Positions 56,373-64,000 of a DNA stretch of 64,000 nucleotides are shown here, piece by piece. Positions within the stretch are counted from its first letter, which is position 1. Every line of letters begins with the position of its first letter. Source of the stretch: Enterococcus sp. DIV2402 (GTDB lineage: Bacteria > Bacillota > Bacilli > Lactobacillales > Enterococcaceae); contig NZ_CP147251.1 in assembly GCF_017426705.2 (NCBI RefSeq), positions 1,154,501 through 1,218,500 of the forward strand. Reading direction: 5' to 3'. The translations under genes were made by a program, and so were the position numbers. Below the pieces are notes generated by a model. That model saw only the letters and a list, made by a program, of their open reading frames with translations. It searched no databases and was not told where the DNA came from.

Positions 56373-56889
56373 ATTCAAATGTATCAGCAAATTTAAGCCT
56401 ATATTCAAGTGATTCTTTAGGTTTGCGATTATACAGCCAATAATCTAAAACTGCTGCGATACAAATACATTTTGGAGCGTTTTTGTCATCAATAACATTC
56501 AAGACATAAAAATCACCAGTTAGTAGACTTGCTTTGTACATCCGCATAATTTCTTCTTTAAAGTGATGAATTTGATAACGATGATTGTAAATATCACCGT
56601 GGACTTGCCAATGTAGTTGTTGAACATAATAGAAGTCACCAGGCCAATTAAAAATTTTTTGCATAGTGCCAACTTTTTGGAAATTCTCATAGATTTCAAA
56701 CCGTTTGCCAAATGTAAAGCTAACTTGTTTAATGCTAGCAACCAAAGTTCCATTCATGCGATAAAGTGATAGCGCATCGCCTTTGGTTCCCCAACGACCG
56801 ACGAGTAAATAAAGAGAGTGGCCCGCTTCATCTTTAATGACGGTTCTTGTTACGGCACTCAATTGTTCTTGAATAAAAAATTCAGACAC
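56371..56889 (-). CDS. LURP-one-related (YxjI-like) protein
   Basis: This 172-residue protein fits the LURP-one-related/tubby-like fold: alternating beta strands such as HSLYLLVGRWGTKGDALSLYRMNG near 23-46, then FEIYENFQKVGTMQKIF and YVLNVIDDKNAPKCICIAAVLDYWLYNR near the end. The last stretch is the family's central helix. Its role is unknown. The start is GTG after GGAGGTGAGAGGTC. It lies 35 bases behind a HAD phosphatase gene on the same strand. Confidence 0.6.
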   Translation of the reverse strand: MSEFFIQEQLSAVTRTVIKDEAGHSLYLLVGRWGTKGDALSLYRMNGTLVASIKQVSFTFGKRFEIYENFQKVGTMQKIFNWPGDFYYVQQLHWQVHGDIYNHRYQIHHFKEEIMRMYKASLLTGDFYVLNVIDDKNAPKCICIAAVLDYWLYNRKPKESLEYRLKFADTFE

Positions 56890-56924
56890 GACCTCTCACC
56901 TCCGTTTGGTCGATACGTTACAGC

Positions 56925-57794
56925 TTACAACTCTTCATCAATCGCGCGACGAATAGCTTTTCCCACACCCGATTGAACATTTGGCTCAGTGACATATTTT
57001 GCATATTCTTTGAGCTCTGATAGGGCGTTGCCCATTGCAAAACTCACACCTGCTGCTTGAATCATGCTTACATCATTTAAATTATCCCCAATAGTCATAA
57101 CTTCTTTCATATCAATATTTCTGTTCAATGCAACATGACTGACAGCAATTCCTTTTTGAGCAGCGCGATGATTGATTTCAATATTATTTTCACCAGATGA
57201 GGTCACAAACAATTCATCATAAGCATTAATTTTTTTAGCGGCCGGACCTAGATACACAGCGCCTTCTTTATGGAAGCAAATGATTTTTAAGATAGTAATT
57301 TCATCTTGAACAATCAACTCATGGATACTGTCCACAAAATGAATAGGCAAAAATTCAAGACGCGCGACTGTCATCGCAATCGCCATTTTATGAGTTAAAT
57401 GAGGCATCGTTTCTGCGATATGCGCAGCAAAATTTTCAATGCGTTGTTCTTTGCTTTCTGAATAAGTTCCTTTGTTTGTTGACACTTCATAATAGATTTG
57501 ATGTTCATCTAAAATGTCCAAAATAGTTTGTGTCGTTTCTAAATCGATGGGGGCACTAAAGACCACATTTCCTTCTTGGTCAAAGACTTGTGCGCCATTT
57601 AAGGTAATCATGGCACAGTCAATGCCGGCTTCTTCTAATGCAGGTAGTGCCTCAGAACGATTCCGACCAGTAGCAACCATAAATTCAATGCCGTGCGATT
57701 GTGCGTATTGAATCGCTTCTATATTTTCTTGGGAAATCCGCATTTCTGCGTCTAATAACGTACCATCCATATCTGAAGCAATTAATTTAATCAT
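56925..57794 (-). CDS. HAD-superfamily Cof-type phosphatase
   Basis: This 289-residue phosphatase of the Cof/YidA type has motif I IASDMDGTLLDAEM with Asp8 and Asp10, motif II VATGRNRSEA near 40, and motif IV MTIGDNLNDVSMI near 240, then VSFAMGNALSELK. It dephosphorylates sugar phosphates or flavin precursors. AAAGGGTTGCTTAT precedes the ATG. The LURP-one gene follows on the same strand. Confidence 0.88.
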   Translation of the reverse strand: MIKLIASDMDGTLLDAEMRISQENIEAIQYAQSHGIEFMVATGRNRSEALPALEEAGIDCAMITLNGAQVFDQEGNVVFSAPIDLETTQTILDILDEHQIYYEVSTNKGTYSESKEQRIENFAAHIAETMPHLTHKMAIAMTVARLEFLPIHFVDSIHELIVQDEITILKIICFHKEGAVYLGPAAKKINAYDELFVTSSGENNIEINHRAAQKGIAVSHVALNRNIDMKEVMTIGDNLNDVSMIQAAGVSFAMGNALSELKEYAKYVTEPNVQSGVGKAIRRAIDEEL

Positions 57795-57934
57795 ATAAGC
57801 AACCCTTTCTTCTCCTGTAATTCTCTTTTAGTTTACCACAAAAAATAGAAATTTTCTTGAAGTCAACGTGGGTTTTCGAGACTTGTCGTTTCGAACAGAT
57901 TACGCTATTCTAAAAGAAATAAGGAGGAACGTAT

Positions 57935-58615
57935 ATGAAAACAATTATTCATAACAGTTGGCAAAACATCTTGGAAGAAGAATTCCAAAAATCCTATTAT
58001 TTAGAACTCCGTGAATTTTTAAAACAAGAATACCAAACCCAACGCATTTTTCCAGATATGTATCATATTTTTGAAGCATTAGAAAAAACACCTTACGAAA
58101 AAGTGAAAGTAGTTATTTTAGGTCAAGATCCTTATCATGGAATGAATCAAGCACATGGTTTATCTTTTTCAGTTCAACCAGGAGTAAAAATTCCACCATC
58201 ATTAAAAAATATTTATAAAGAGTTAGCAGATGATTTAGGAATTCCACCTGTTACGCATGGATATCTTACGTCTTGGGCAGAACAAGGTGTGTTATTGTTA
58301 AACACTGTTTTAACCGTACGAGAAGGACAAGCTTACTCTCATCGTGGAAAAGGCTGGGAACAATTAACAGATGTAATTATTCAAAAACTAAACGAACGTG
58401 AACAGCCAATAGTTTTTATTTTATGGGGAAAACCAGCACAACAGAAAATGACGATGATTGATACACAAAAACATATTATCATTCGCTCTGTTCATCCGAG
58501 CCCGCTTTCGGCACACCGTGGTTTTTTTGGTTCAAAGCCATTTTCAAAAACCAATGATGCGTTAATTGCCTTAGGAGAAACACCAATTAATTGGCAACTT
58601 CCGGAAAGAGTATAA
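57935..58615 (+). CDS. ung: Uracil-DNA glycosylase
   Basis: This 226-residue family 1 enzyme removes uracil from DNA. The water-activating motif [10 protein letters not shown] carries Asp65. LLLNTVLTV and the Leu-intercalation loop [18 protein letters not shown] near 188 with its His are complete. AAGGAGGAACGTAT precedes the ATG. It is followed by pta after 150 bases. Confidence 0.96.
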   Translation: MKTIIHNSWQNILEEEFQKSYYLELREFLKQEYQTQRIFPDMYHIFEALEKTPYEKVKVVILGQDPYHGMNQAHGLSFSVQPGVKIPPSLKNIYKELADDLGIPPVTHGYLTSWAEQGVLLLNTVLTVREGQAYSHRGKGWEQLTDVIIQKLNEREQPIVFILWGKPAQQKMTMIDTQKHIIIRSVHPSPLSAHRGFFGSKPFSKTNDALIALGETPINWQLPERV

Positions 58616-58767
58616 CAGAAGGAAGAGTAAATTGTAGCAGAAAGAAAAAATGATGTGTAAAAGTCAATTAGATACTCTTTTTGATATTAATACAGACAAA
58701 AAAACTGTTCTTTTTTTTTAAGATAGTGTATGATGGGAATGTATAAAAAATCTGGAGGTTATTATCC

Positions 58768-59748
58768 ATGGAATTATTTGACAGTTTAAAATTTAAAATC
58801 GTTCGTCGTGGCATCCGTATTGCTTTCCCAGAAGCTTCTGATACACGTATTTTAGGTGCCGTTGCTCGTTTAAAAGGGGAAGAGCTAATCGAGCCTGTTT
58901 TAATCGGTAAACAACATGAAATCGAAAAAGCTGCGGCAACTCGTGGAATCAACATTGCGAATATGACAATTTATGATCCAGATAACTGCGGTCGTTGGGA
59001 TCAAATCGTTGATGCGTTTGTTGAACGTCGTAATGGAAAAGTAACAAGAGAGCAAGCGGAAGAGTTGTTAAAAGATGAAAACTACTTCGGTACAATGCTT
59101 ACTTACATGGGAATTACAGATGGTTTAGTATCTGGTGCGATTCATTCAACGGGTGACACTGTACGTCCTGCTTTACAAATTATTAAAACAAAACCTGGAA
59201 TTAGCCGTACTAGTGGCGCATTCTTAATGATGCGCGGGAATGAACAAGAAAAATATATCTTTTCTGATTGTGCGATTAACGTAGCACCATCTCCAAAAGA
59301 ATTAGCTGAAATTGCGATTGCTTCTGCTCATACAGCTGAAATGTTTGATATTGAGCCTCGCGTAGCAATGTTAAGTTTCTCTACAAAAGGTTCAGCAAAA
59401 GCGCCTCAAGCGGATGCAACCATTGAAGCGACTAAAATTGCCAAAGAATTAGCTCCAGAATTAGCAATTGATGGTGAATTGCAATTTGATGCAGCATATA
59501 TTCAATCTGTTGCTCAATTAAAAGCTCCTGAATCAGACGTAGCAGGTAAAGCTTCTGTCTTTGTATTCCCAGATTTACAAGCAGGTAACATTGGTTACAA
59601 GATTGCACAACGTTTTGGTAACTTTGAAGCAATTGGACCAATCTTACAAGGGTTGAACAAACCAGTTTCTGACTTATCTCGTGGTTGTAACGAAGAAGAT
59701 GTTTACAAACTATCAATTATTACAGCAGCCCAATCATTAATGGCTTAA
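58768..59748 (+). CDS. pta: Phosphate acetyltransferase
   Basis: This 326-residue short-form Pta interconverts acetyl-CoA and acetyl phosphate and, with acetate kinase, yields ATP. Signature parts are FPEASDTRILGAVARL near 20, GLVSGAIHSTGDTVRPALQIIKT near 124, MLSFSTKGSAKAP near 207, and FPDLQAGNIGYKIAQR near 267. TCTGGAGGTTATTATCC precedes the ATG. It is a separate transcript. Confidence 0.95.
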   Translation: MELFDSLKFKIVRRGIRIAFPEASDTRILGAVARLKGEELIEPVLIGKQHEIEKAAATRGINIANMTIYDPDNCGRWDQIVDAFVERRNGKVTREQAEELLKDENYFGTMLTYMGITDGLVSGAIHSTGDTVRPALQIIKTKPGISRTSGAFLMMRGNEQEKYIFSDCAINVAPSPKELAEIAIASAHTAEMFDIEPRVAMLSFSTKGSAKAPQADATIEATKIAKELAPELAIDGELQFDAAYIQSVAQLKAPESDVAGKASVFVFPDLQAGNIGYKIAQRFGNFEAIGPILQGLNKPVSDLSRGCNEEDVYKLSIITAAQSLMA

Positions 59749-59852
59749 TCGCCGTTTTTAAGAGTCGTCGTTTCAGCGATGGCTCTTTTTGCTATTTCAG
59801 TTAAAAAAAGCTATACTAGTCGAGAAGTTAAAGGAAATGGAGTAATAGCGGT

Positions 59853-60320
59853 ATGATTGTTTTGGAAAATGTCGAACAAACAGCAACATTTGCTCAACTA
59901 ATTGGCGAAGTCGCCCAAGCAAGTGACAATTTAGTTTTAACCGGTGATTTGGGCGCTGGTAAAACTACTTTAACCAAAGGCATCGCTAAAGGGCTTGGCA
60001 TTGAGCAAATGATTAAAAGTCCAACCTATACGATTATTCGTGAGTACGAAGCAGGTCGATTGCCTTTATATCACATGGATGTTTATCGTGTAGAGCATGG
60101 TGCAAGTGAGTTAGGTCTGGATGAATATTTTGAAGGAGACGGTTTATCGGTGATTGAATGGGGAAATCTTTTGGCTGATGCCTTACCTGTTGATTACTTA
60201 GAATTAGTTTTAGAAAAAGATTCACAGGATGAAAATAAACGATTGGTTACACTGACATCATTTGGCAAACAAGGAGAAAGCTTTAAGCAACGAATTCTTG
60301 AAAAGTGGGAACAACTATGA
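59853..60320 (+). CDS. tsaE: TsaE, tRNA threonylcarbamoyladenosine ATPase
   Basis: This 155-residue P-loop protein works with TsaBD in the t6A37 tRNA modification. The Walker A motif TGDLGAGKTTLTKG is near 30, SPTYTIIREYEAGRLPLYHMDVYR near 58-82, and VIEWGNLL near 108. The start follows GGAGTAATAGCGGT. Its stop overlaps the start of the following GNAT gene (ATGA). Confidence 0.93.
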   Translation: MIVLENVEQTATFAQLIGEVAQASDNLVLTGDLGAGKTTLTKGIAKGLGIEQMIKSPTYTIIREYEAGRLPLYHMDVYRVEHGASELGLDEYFEGDGLSVIEWGNLLADALPVDYLELVLEKDSQDENKRLVTLTSFGKQGESFKQRILEKWEQL

Positions 60321-60838
60321 GTGAAGCTATTGACTTGCTCATTCGTGAAGCGTTATCTGAAGATGCCACTAATATTTTAGCCATGATGGATCAGGTGAGT
60401 CGTGAAACAGAATTTTTAGTTATGGATGAAGGCTTCACTTTAAGTCCGGATCTTTTAGCACACCACATTGAGGCAATTTATGAAAGTTCCAATAATTTAT
60501 TGTTAGTGGCGTATAATGGGGAACAGCTTATCGGTACGGCATCGATTCGAGCAAGTGAGGAAAAACGAATTGCTCATATTGGTGAAGTTGGTATTTCAAT
60601 TTTGAAAGACTATTGGGGAATGGGCTTAGGCAGTGTTTTATTAGAAGAAATAATTATCTGGGCGCAAGAATCAGCATCTATCCGTCGTTTGGAACTAACC
60701 GTGCAAACTCAAAATAAACGAGCTACCCATTTATATGAAAAATTTGGTTTTCAATTAGAAGCAACAATGAAACGTGGGGCTTTAGGCGACGATGGCCGCT
60801 TTTTAGATGTGTTATTGATGAGTTTAATGATTGATTGA
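60317..60838 (+). CDS. GNAT-family N-acetyltransferase behind tsaE
   Basis: This 173-residue acetyltransferase has the acetyl-CoA loop VGISILKDYWGMGLGSVLLEE near 94-115 and RRLELTVQTQNKRATHLYEKFGFQLEATMKRGAL over 130-163, close to RimI/RimJ-like and PhnO-like enzymes. The start ATG overlaps the tsaE stop, so an earlier in-frame ATG at 60305 is rejected. Its substrate is unknown; co-transcription with tsaE is conserved in related bacteria, from memory. Confidence 0.82.
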   Translation: MSEAIDLLIREALSEDATNILAMMDQVSRETEFLVMDEGFTLSPDLLAHHIEAIYESSNNLLLVAYNGEQLIGTASIRASEEKRIAHIGEVGISILKDYWGMGLGSVLLEEIIIWAQESASIRRLELTVQTQNKRATHLYEKFGFQLEATMKRGALGDDGRFLDVLLMSLMID

Positions 60839-60850
60839 ATCGTATCTCCA

Positions 60851-60890
60851 AATAAAAACAACGCCAACTCAGCTTGGCGTTGTTTTTATT
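60851..60890. terminator. Two-way terminator between GNAT and exonuclease genes
   Basis: AATAAAAACAACGCCAA pairs perfectly with TTGGCGTTGTTTTTATT around six bases. It overlaps the stop of the convergent gene. Confidence 0.9.
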
Positions 60891-61428
60891 TCATCATGAC
60901 CAATTTTTTTAACGGTTCCACGCCAAACTTTTTTTCTTGATGTAATAAAATATTGGCACATGCGCGACTATCTTCTAACGCATCATGGTGGTTATTTAAT
61001 GGGATATCCAACAATTCACACATCGTATTTAATTTATGATTGGCTATTTCAGGATATAATTTGCGACTTGTTTTGACAGTACACAAAGAAAGGTAGTGGG
61101 GCTGTTTTAACCCGTAATACTCTAAACAACCTGTTAAAACGCCCGTATCAAAACCTGCATTATGCGCAACGATTAAACTATTTTCTTGATAATATTGCTC
61201 AATTTGCTGCCAAACTTCAGGAAATTTTGGCGCATGAACGACATCTTGTGGTCGAATGCCGTGGATTTGAATATTACGCCAAAAAAATTCAGTTTCTGGT
61301 TGAATCAAAGTATAATATTCGCCAACAATTTGACTATTACGAACCATGACTAATGCCAATGAACAGGCACTATGTCGTTGATAGTTTGCTGTTTCAAAGT
61401 CCATTGCGATAAAATTCATTTTTTTCAC
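60886..61428 (-). CDS. DnaQ-like 3'-5' exonuclease
   Basis: This 180-residue DEDDh exonuclease resembles the epsilon subunit of DNA polymerase III but lacks polymerase contacts. Asp10 and Glu12 stand in AMDFETAN, Asp near 103 in AHNAGFDTG, and the final His and Asp near 155-160 in NHHDALEDSRACANIL. It trims single strands of DNA or RNA. AAGAGGTGAAAAAA precedes the ATG. Confidence 0.87.
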   Translation of the reverse strand: MKKMNFIAMDFETANYQRHSACSLALVMVRNSQIVGEYYTLIQPETEFFWRNIQIHGIRPQDVVHAPKFPEVWQQIEQYYQENSLIVAHNAGFDTGVLTGCLEYYGLKQPHYLSLCTVKTSRKLYPEIANHKLNTMCELLDIPLNNHHDALEDSRACANILLHQEKKFGVEPLKKLVMMK

Positions 61429-61577
61429 CTCTTATAAATCAACGGTTAATTCAATAGGACCAAGCGTACGTCGAAGAAATAAATGTCACGTAATCTTGCC
61501 AATTTGTTTTTCCTTACTGTATTCTAAACAAAAAAAGTGTAAGATAAAAGTAAGAACAATTATAAAGGAGCAAGTAT

Positions 61578-62492
61578 ATGAAAATTGGCGTTATCGGTTT
61601 AGGAGGAATCGCTCAAAAAGCGTATCTACCGACCTATGTAAAATTACAAAATCAAGCAACATTTTTTTTCGCTACACGTAACCCTGAGGTACAACAAGCA
61701 TTAAAAGAAACCTATCAATTGCAACATATGAAAGCTAATCTGCAAGAGTTATTAGCAGAAAACATTGAAGCTTGCTTCATCCATACAGCGACGCATAGTC
61801 ACTATGCTTTAGTTAAGGAATGTTTAGAAAATGATATTCATGTGTTTATTGATAAACCTTTAAGTGAGAATCTTGCAGAAGTTAGTGAATTGCAAGAATT
61901 GGCAGAACGCCGAAATAAACTTCTTATGGTAGGTTTCAACCGTAGATTTGCGCCAATGGTTGAAAAATTAAAAGCAATGCCAGATAAGCGTACAATCTTT
62001 TTACAAAAAAATATGGTTCACTCCGTACAGCCAACCGCATTTGAAATTTTTGACGTCTTTTTACATTTAGTTGACACGGCTGTTTATTTATTAGATGAGC
62101 CGATTATTTCGATGAGCAGTCGCATTCGCGATACGTCAGCTGGTATGGAGACAGCCTTTTTACAATTGGAAACGGAAAATACCACTGCAATGTTATCCAT
62201 GGATTTAAAAAGCGGTGCTAGTCGTGAGCAGTATCAAGTAACTTCATCACAAGGGACAGCGGTTGTTGATAATTTGGTAACGTTACAAATATTCAATCAA
62301 AACCAACAAACGACACAGACTTTTGGCGACTGGGAAGTAACCTTGAGAAAACGAGGATTTGAACAGATGGTTGAACTATTTTTAGAAGCCATTCAAACAA
62401 AAGAGACGGCTAAATTACATCAAGAAAATATTTTTGTTAGTCATGAATTATGCGCAAAAATGTTAAAACAACATGAAGAACAGTCCAACTAG
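61578..62492 (+). CDS. Gfo/Idh/MocA-family oxidoreductase, MviM/YceM-like
   Basis: This 304-residue oxidoreductase has the Rossmann motif GVIGLGGIAQKAYLP at 4-18, the family lysine in FIDKPLSEN near 94, and GFNRRFAPMVEKLKAM near 120. The C-terminal HLVDTAVYLLDEP near 158 marks the second domain. It is closer to the MviM/YceM branch than the oxidoreductase at 12589. The substrate is unknown. AAAGGAGCAAGTAT precedes the ATG. It is followed by murB after 62 bases. Confidence 0.83.
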   Translation: MKIGVIGLGGIAQKAYLPTYVKLQNQATFFFATRNPEVQQALKETYQLQHMKANLQELLAENIEACFIHTATHSHYALVKECLENDIHVFIDKPLSENLAEVSELQELAERRNKLLMVGFNRRFAPMVEKLKAMPDKRTIFLQKNMVHSVQPTAFEIFDVFLHLVDTAVYLLDEPIISMSSRIRDTSAGMETAFLQLETENTTAMLSMDLKSGASREQYQVTSSQGTAVVDNLVTLQIFNQNQQTTQTFGDWEVTLRKRGFEQMVELFLEAIQTKETAKLHQENIFVSHELCAKMLKQHEEQSN

Positions 62493-62554
62493 TAGTCAGT
62501 TTGTGAAGAACATGTTAAAATGGACAAGACGTTGAGAAGAAGGAGCGTTTGTCA

Positions 62555-63457
62555 GTGAAAAAGGAAAAAATGATCAAAGAATTCCCTGAAATGGCTTTAT
62601 TAATGGATGAGCCATTGATGAATTATACATTTACACAAACAGGTGGGCCAGCAGATATTTTAGCTTTTCCAAAAAATAGAGAAGAAGTCGAACAGTTAGT
62701 CAATTATTGTCGTGAACAAGAGATTCCGTGGTTAGTCTTAGGAAATGCTAGCAATTTAATTGTACGTGACGGTGGTATTCGTGGTGTAGTCATTATGTTG
62801 TTAGAGATGAATCAAATCCAAGTGAATGACACAATAATTGAAGTTGATGCCGGCGCACGTTTAATTGATACTAGCTATGCCGCATTGGATGCATCACTAA
62901 CAGGATTAGAATTTGCTTGTGGGATTCCTGGAAGTATCGGTGGCGCAGTCTTTATGAATGCGGGAGCTTACGGTGGAGAAATTAATGACGTTTTTACTTC
63001 ATGTGACGTCTTATTTCCTGATGGTTCGATTCGGACACTTACAAGAGAAGATATGCATTTTAGTTATCGTCACAGCATTATTCAAGAAATGGAAGGCATT
63101 GTCTTAAATACGCGTTTTACCTTAGAAAAAGGTGAACCTTTGTCGATTAAGACCCAAATGGAGGAATTGACTTATCTAAGAGAATCAAAACAACCATTAG
63201 AATATCCCTCGTGTGGCAGTGTGTTTAAACGACCAGAAGGACATTTCACTGGAAAATTGATTCAAGACGCAGGTATCCAAGGGCTTATTTGGGGTGGCGC
63301 TCAAATCTCTGAAAAACATGCAGGCTTTATTGTGAATATCAATCATGCAACTGCAACAGATTATGTAGAATTGATTGCACATATTCAAGCAGTCATTAAA
63401 GAGAAATTTGATGTTTCATTAGAAACAGAAGTGCGTATTATTGGCGAAGAAAAATAA
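62555..63457 (+). CDS. murB: UDP-N-acetylenolpyruvoylglucosamine reductase
   Basis: This 300-residue FAD enzyme reduces the enolpyruvyl group to form UDP-MurNAc in peptidoglycan synthesis. Signs are NYTFTQTGGPADILAFP near 27, GNASNLIVRDGGIRGVVI near 65-82, GIPGSIGGAVFMNAGAYGGEI near 127, and YPSCGSVFKRPEG near 222 with the catalytic Ser. The final Glu lies in LETEVRIIG. The start is GTG at 62555, nine bases behind AAGAAGGAG; a TTG two codons earlier is too close. Confidence 0.92.
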   Translation: MKKEKMIKEFPEMALLMDEPLMNYTFTQTGGPADILAFPKNREEVEQLVNYCREQEIPWLVLGNASNLIVRDGGIRGVVIMLLEMNQIQVNDTIIEVDAGARLIDTSYAALDASLTGLEFACGIPGSIGGAVFMNAGAYGGEINDVFTSCDVLFPDGSIRTLTREDMHFSYRHSIIQEMEGIVLNTRFTLEKGEPLSIKTQMEELTYLRESKQPLEYPSCGSVFKRPEGHFTGKLIQDAGIQGLIWGGAQISEKHAGFIVNINHATATDYVELIAHIQAVIKEKFDVSLETEVRIIGEEK

Positions 63458-63460
63458 TAA

Positions 63461-63495
63461 AAAACATTGGAAAGATTTCTTTTCAATGTTTTTTT
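63461..63495 (+). terminator. murB terminator
   Basis: AAAACATTGGAAAG pairs with CTTTTCAATGTTTT (one mismatch) around ATTT, then T3. Confidence 0.8.
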
Positions 63496-63710
63496 GCATT
63501 TTAGAACAACAGAAAGACATTTTAAAGGAGTGAATCATAAATAACGTTTTTTTTAATTGGCGGTTTTTCACAAATGAAATATTTTTTTTAGTTAATACAC
63601 CTAATGAAAAGGTTTTTTTAAGCGATTACAATTAAAGGTGAAAGGGACTTTGTGAAAAATAAATAAGATAACAGATTGTTTGTTAAATAAAATTAGAAAG
63701 GAAGGTAGTT

Positions 63711-64000
63711 GTGGAAGTAAATGATTATCATGTGTCACCAACAGAGTTACAGCAATTAGAAAAAAGGGGATACAACCAAGATTTATTACCTAAGGATGAG
63801 ACCAAACGTAATATGGATGCCAAAAATTATTTTACATTATGGATGGGCTCGATTCATAATATCCCCAATTATACAGCAGTGGGAGGATTTTTATTTTTAG
63901 GATTATCACCACTCAATGTGATGTTAGCGCTGATTATTAGTGCAGTTGTTGTTGCAGGCTTTATGACCGTTAATGGTGTTGTAGGCTCGCGTTTTGGTAT
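63711..64000 (+). CDS. NCS1-family purine/cytosine/allantoin permease, N-terminal part
   Basis: The gene is cut by the window end; 96 codons are visible. It starts with GTG after GGAAGGTAGTT. The beginning, PTELQQLEKRGYNQDLLPKD then NYFTLWMGSIHNIPNYTAVGG and a first helix FLFLGLSPLNVMLALIISAVVVAGF, fits NCS1 nucleobase transporters. Cargo may be a purine, cytosine, thiamine precursor or allantoin; the start alone does not tell. No riboswitch was recognised in the 215 bases before it. Confidence 0.78.
   Translation, partial: MEVNDYHVSPTELQQLEKRGYNQDLLPKDETKRNMDAKNYFTLWMGSIHNIPNYTAVGGFLFLGLSPLNVMLALIISAVVVAGFMTVNGVVGSRFG

Overview
The window looks like chromosomal DNA of an Enterococcus or a very close Enterococcaceae relative. 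This rests on low GC, strong AGGAGG-type ribosome sites, WxL and DUF916/DUF3324 surface proteins, a WalRKHIJ operon, CIRCE-controlled groESL, a Met T-box, and many PTS genes with RpiR regulators. I cannot fix the species. Both edges are open: the right edge cuts an NCS1-type permease.

Layout. 0.1-4.2 kb: nrdH, a peptide-binding lipoprotein, and a YczE-like membrane protein divergent from a YeiL-type Crp/Fnr regulator. 4.3-7.8 kb: tRNA-Lys(CTT), then nanE plus a PTS IICB gene facing an RpiR regulator, a likely N-acetylmannosamine module. 7.9-15.5 kb: a chloramphenicol acetyltransferase-like gene, a small HTH gene, a YdhK lipoprotein, an isolated allD-like dehydrogenase, gshA, an oxidoreductase, and a LysR/YeiH pair. 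15.5-17.24 kb: a MerR/SDR cassette bounded by 48-bp direct repeats of the yeiH 3' end. 17.2-21 kb: a membrane protein, a phosphofructokinase paralogue without its catalytic residues, and a pyridoxine/HMP kinase, ECF S-component and UPF0340 operon. 21-29.3 kb: a DUF1002 protein, a phosphatase, and a WxL surface-protein locus with an Mga-like regulator. 29.3-33 kb: T-box-controlled metI, a GNAT gene, and DUF1836-DegV. 33.1-38.8 kb: walRKHIJ. 38.8-42.5 kb: RpiR, a cellobiose-type PTS IIC and a 6-phospho-beta-glucosidase. 42.5-45.4 kb: a CPBP protease and groESL. 45.4-46.3 kb: a decayed stretch. 46.3-64 kb: a PAS-GGDEF-HD-GYP protein, HAD phosphatases, pncB-nadE, an LtaS-like enzyme, a LysR regulator, nrdI, ung, pta, tsaE, a DnaQ-like exonuclease, an oxidoreductase, murB and the cut permease.

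Most interesting points. (1) The 1,691-bp MerR/SDR unit replaces and duplicates the last codons of yeiH, as integrative elements do, yet carries no visible recombinase. (2) Its merR gene is split by a one-base slip in an A7 run; a -1 shift restores a full 128-residue MerR protein. Its target promoter has the 19-bp spacer typical of MerR promoters, and a second near-identical palindrome lies behind merR. (3) The PfkA paralogue has Cys103 and Ala127 where Asp103 and the catalytic base Asp127 should be, so it is probably a pseudo-enzyme. (4) A complete GGDEF/HD-GYP protein, notable for this group of bacteria, sits beside decayed DNA. (5) Two intergenic nested-hairpin structures (52156-52253 and 56291-56372) may be small RNAs, MITE-like repeats or elaborate terminators.

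All functions are inferred from reading sequence; no database search was run.
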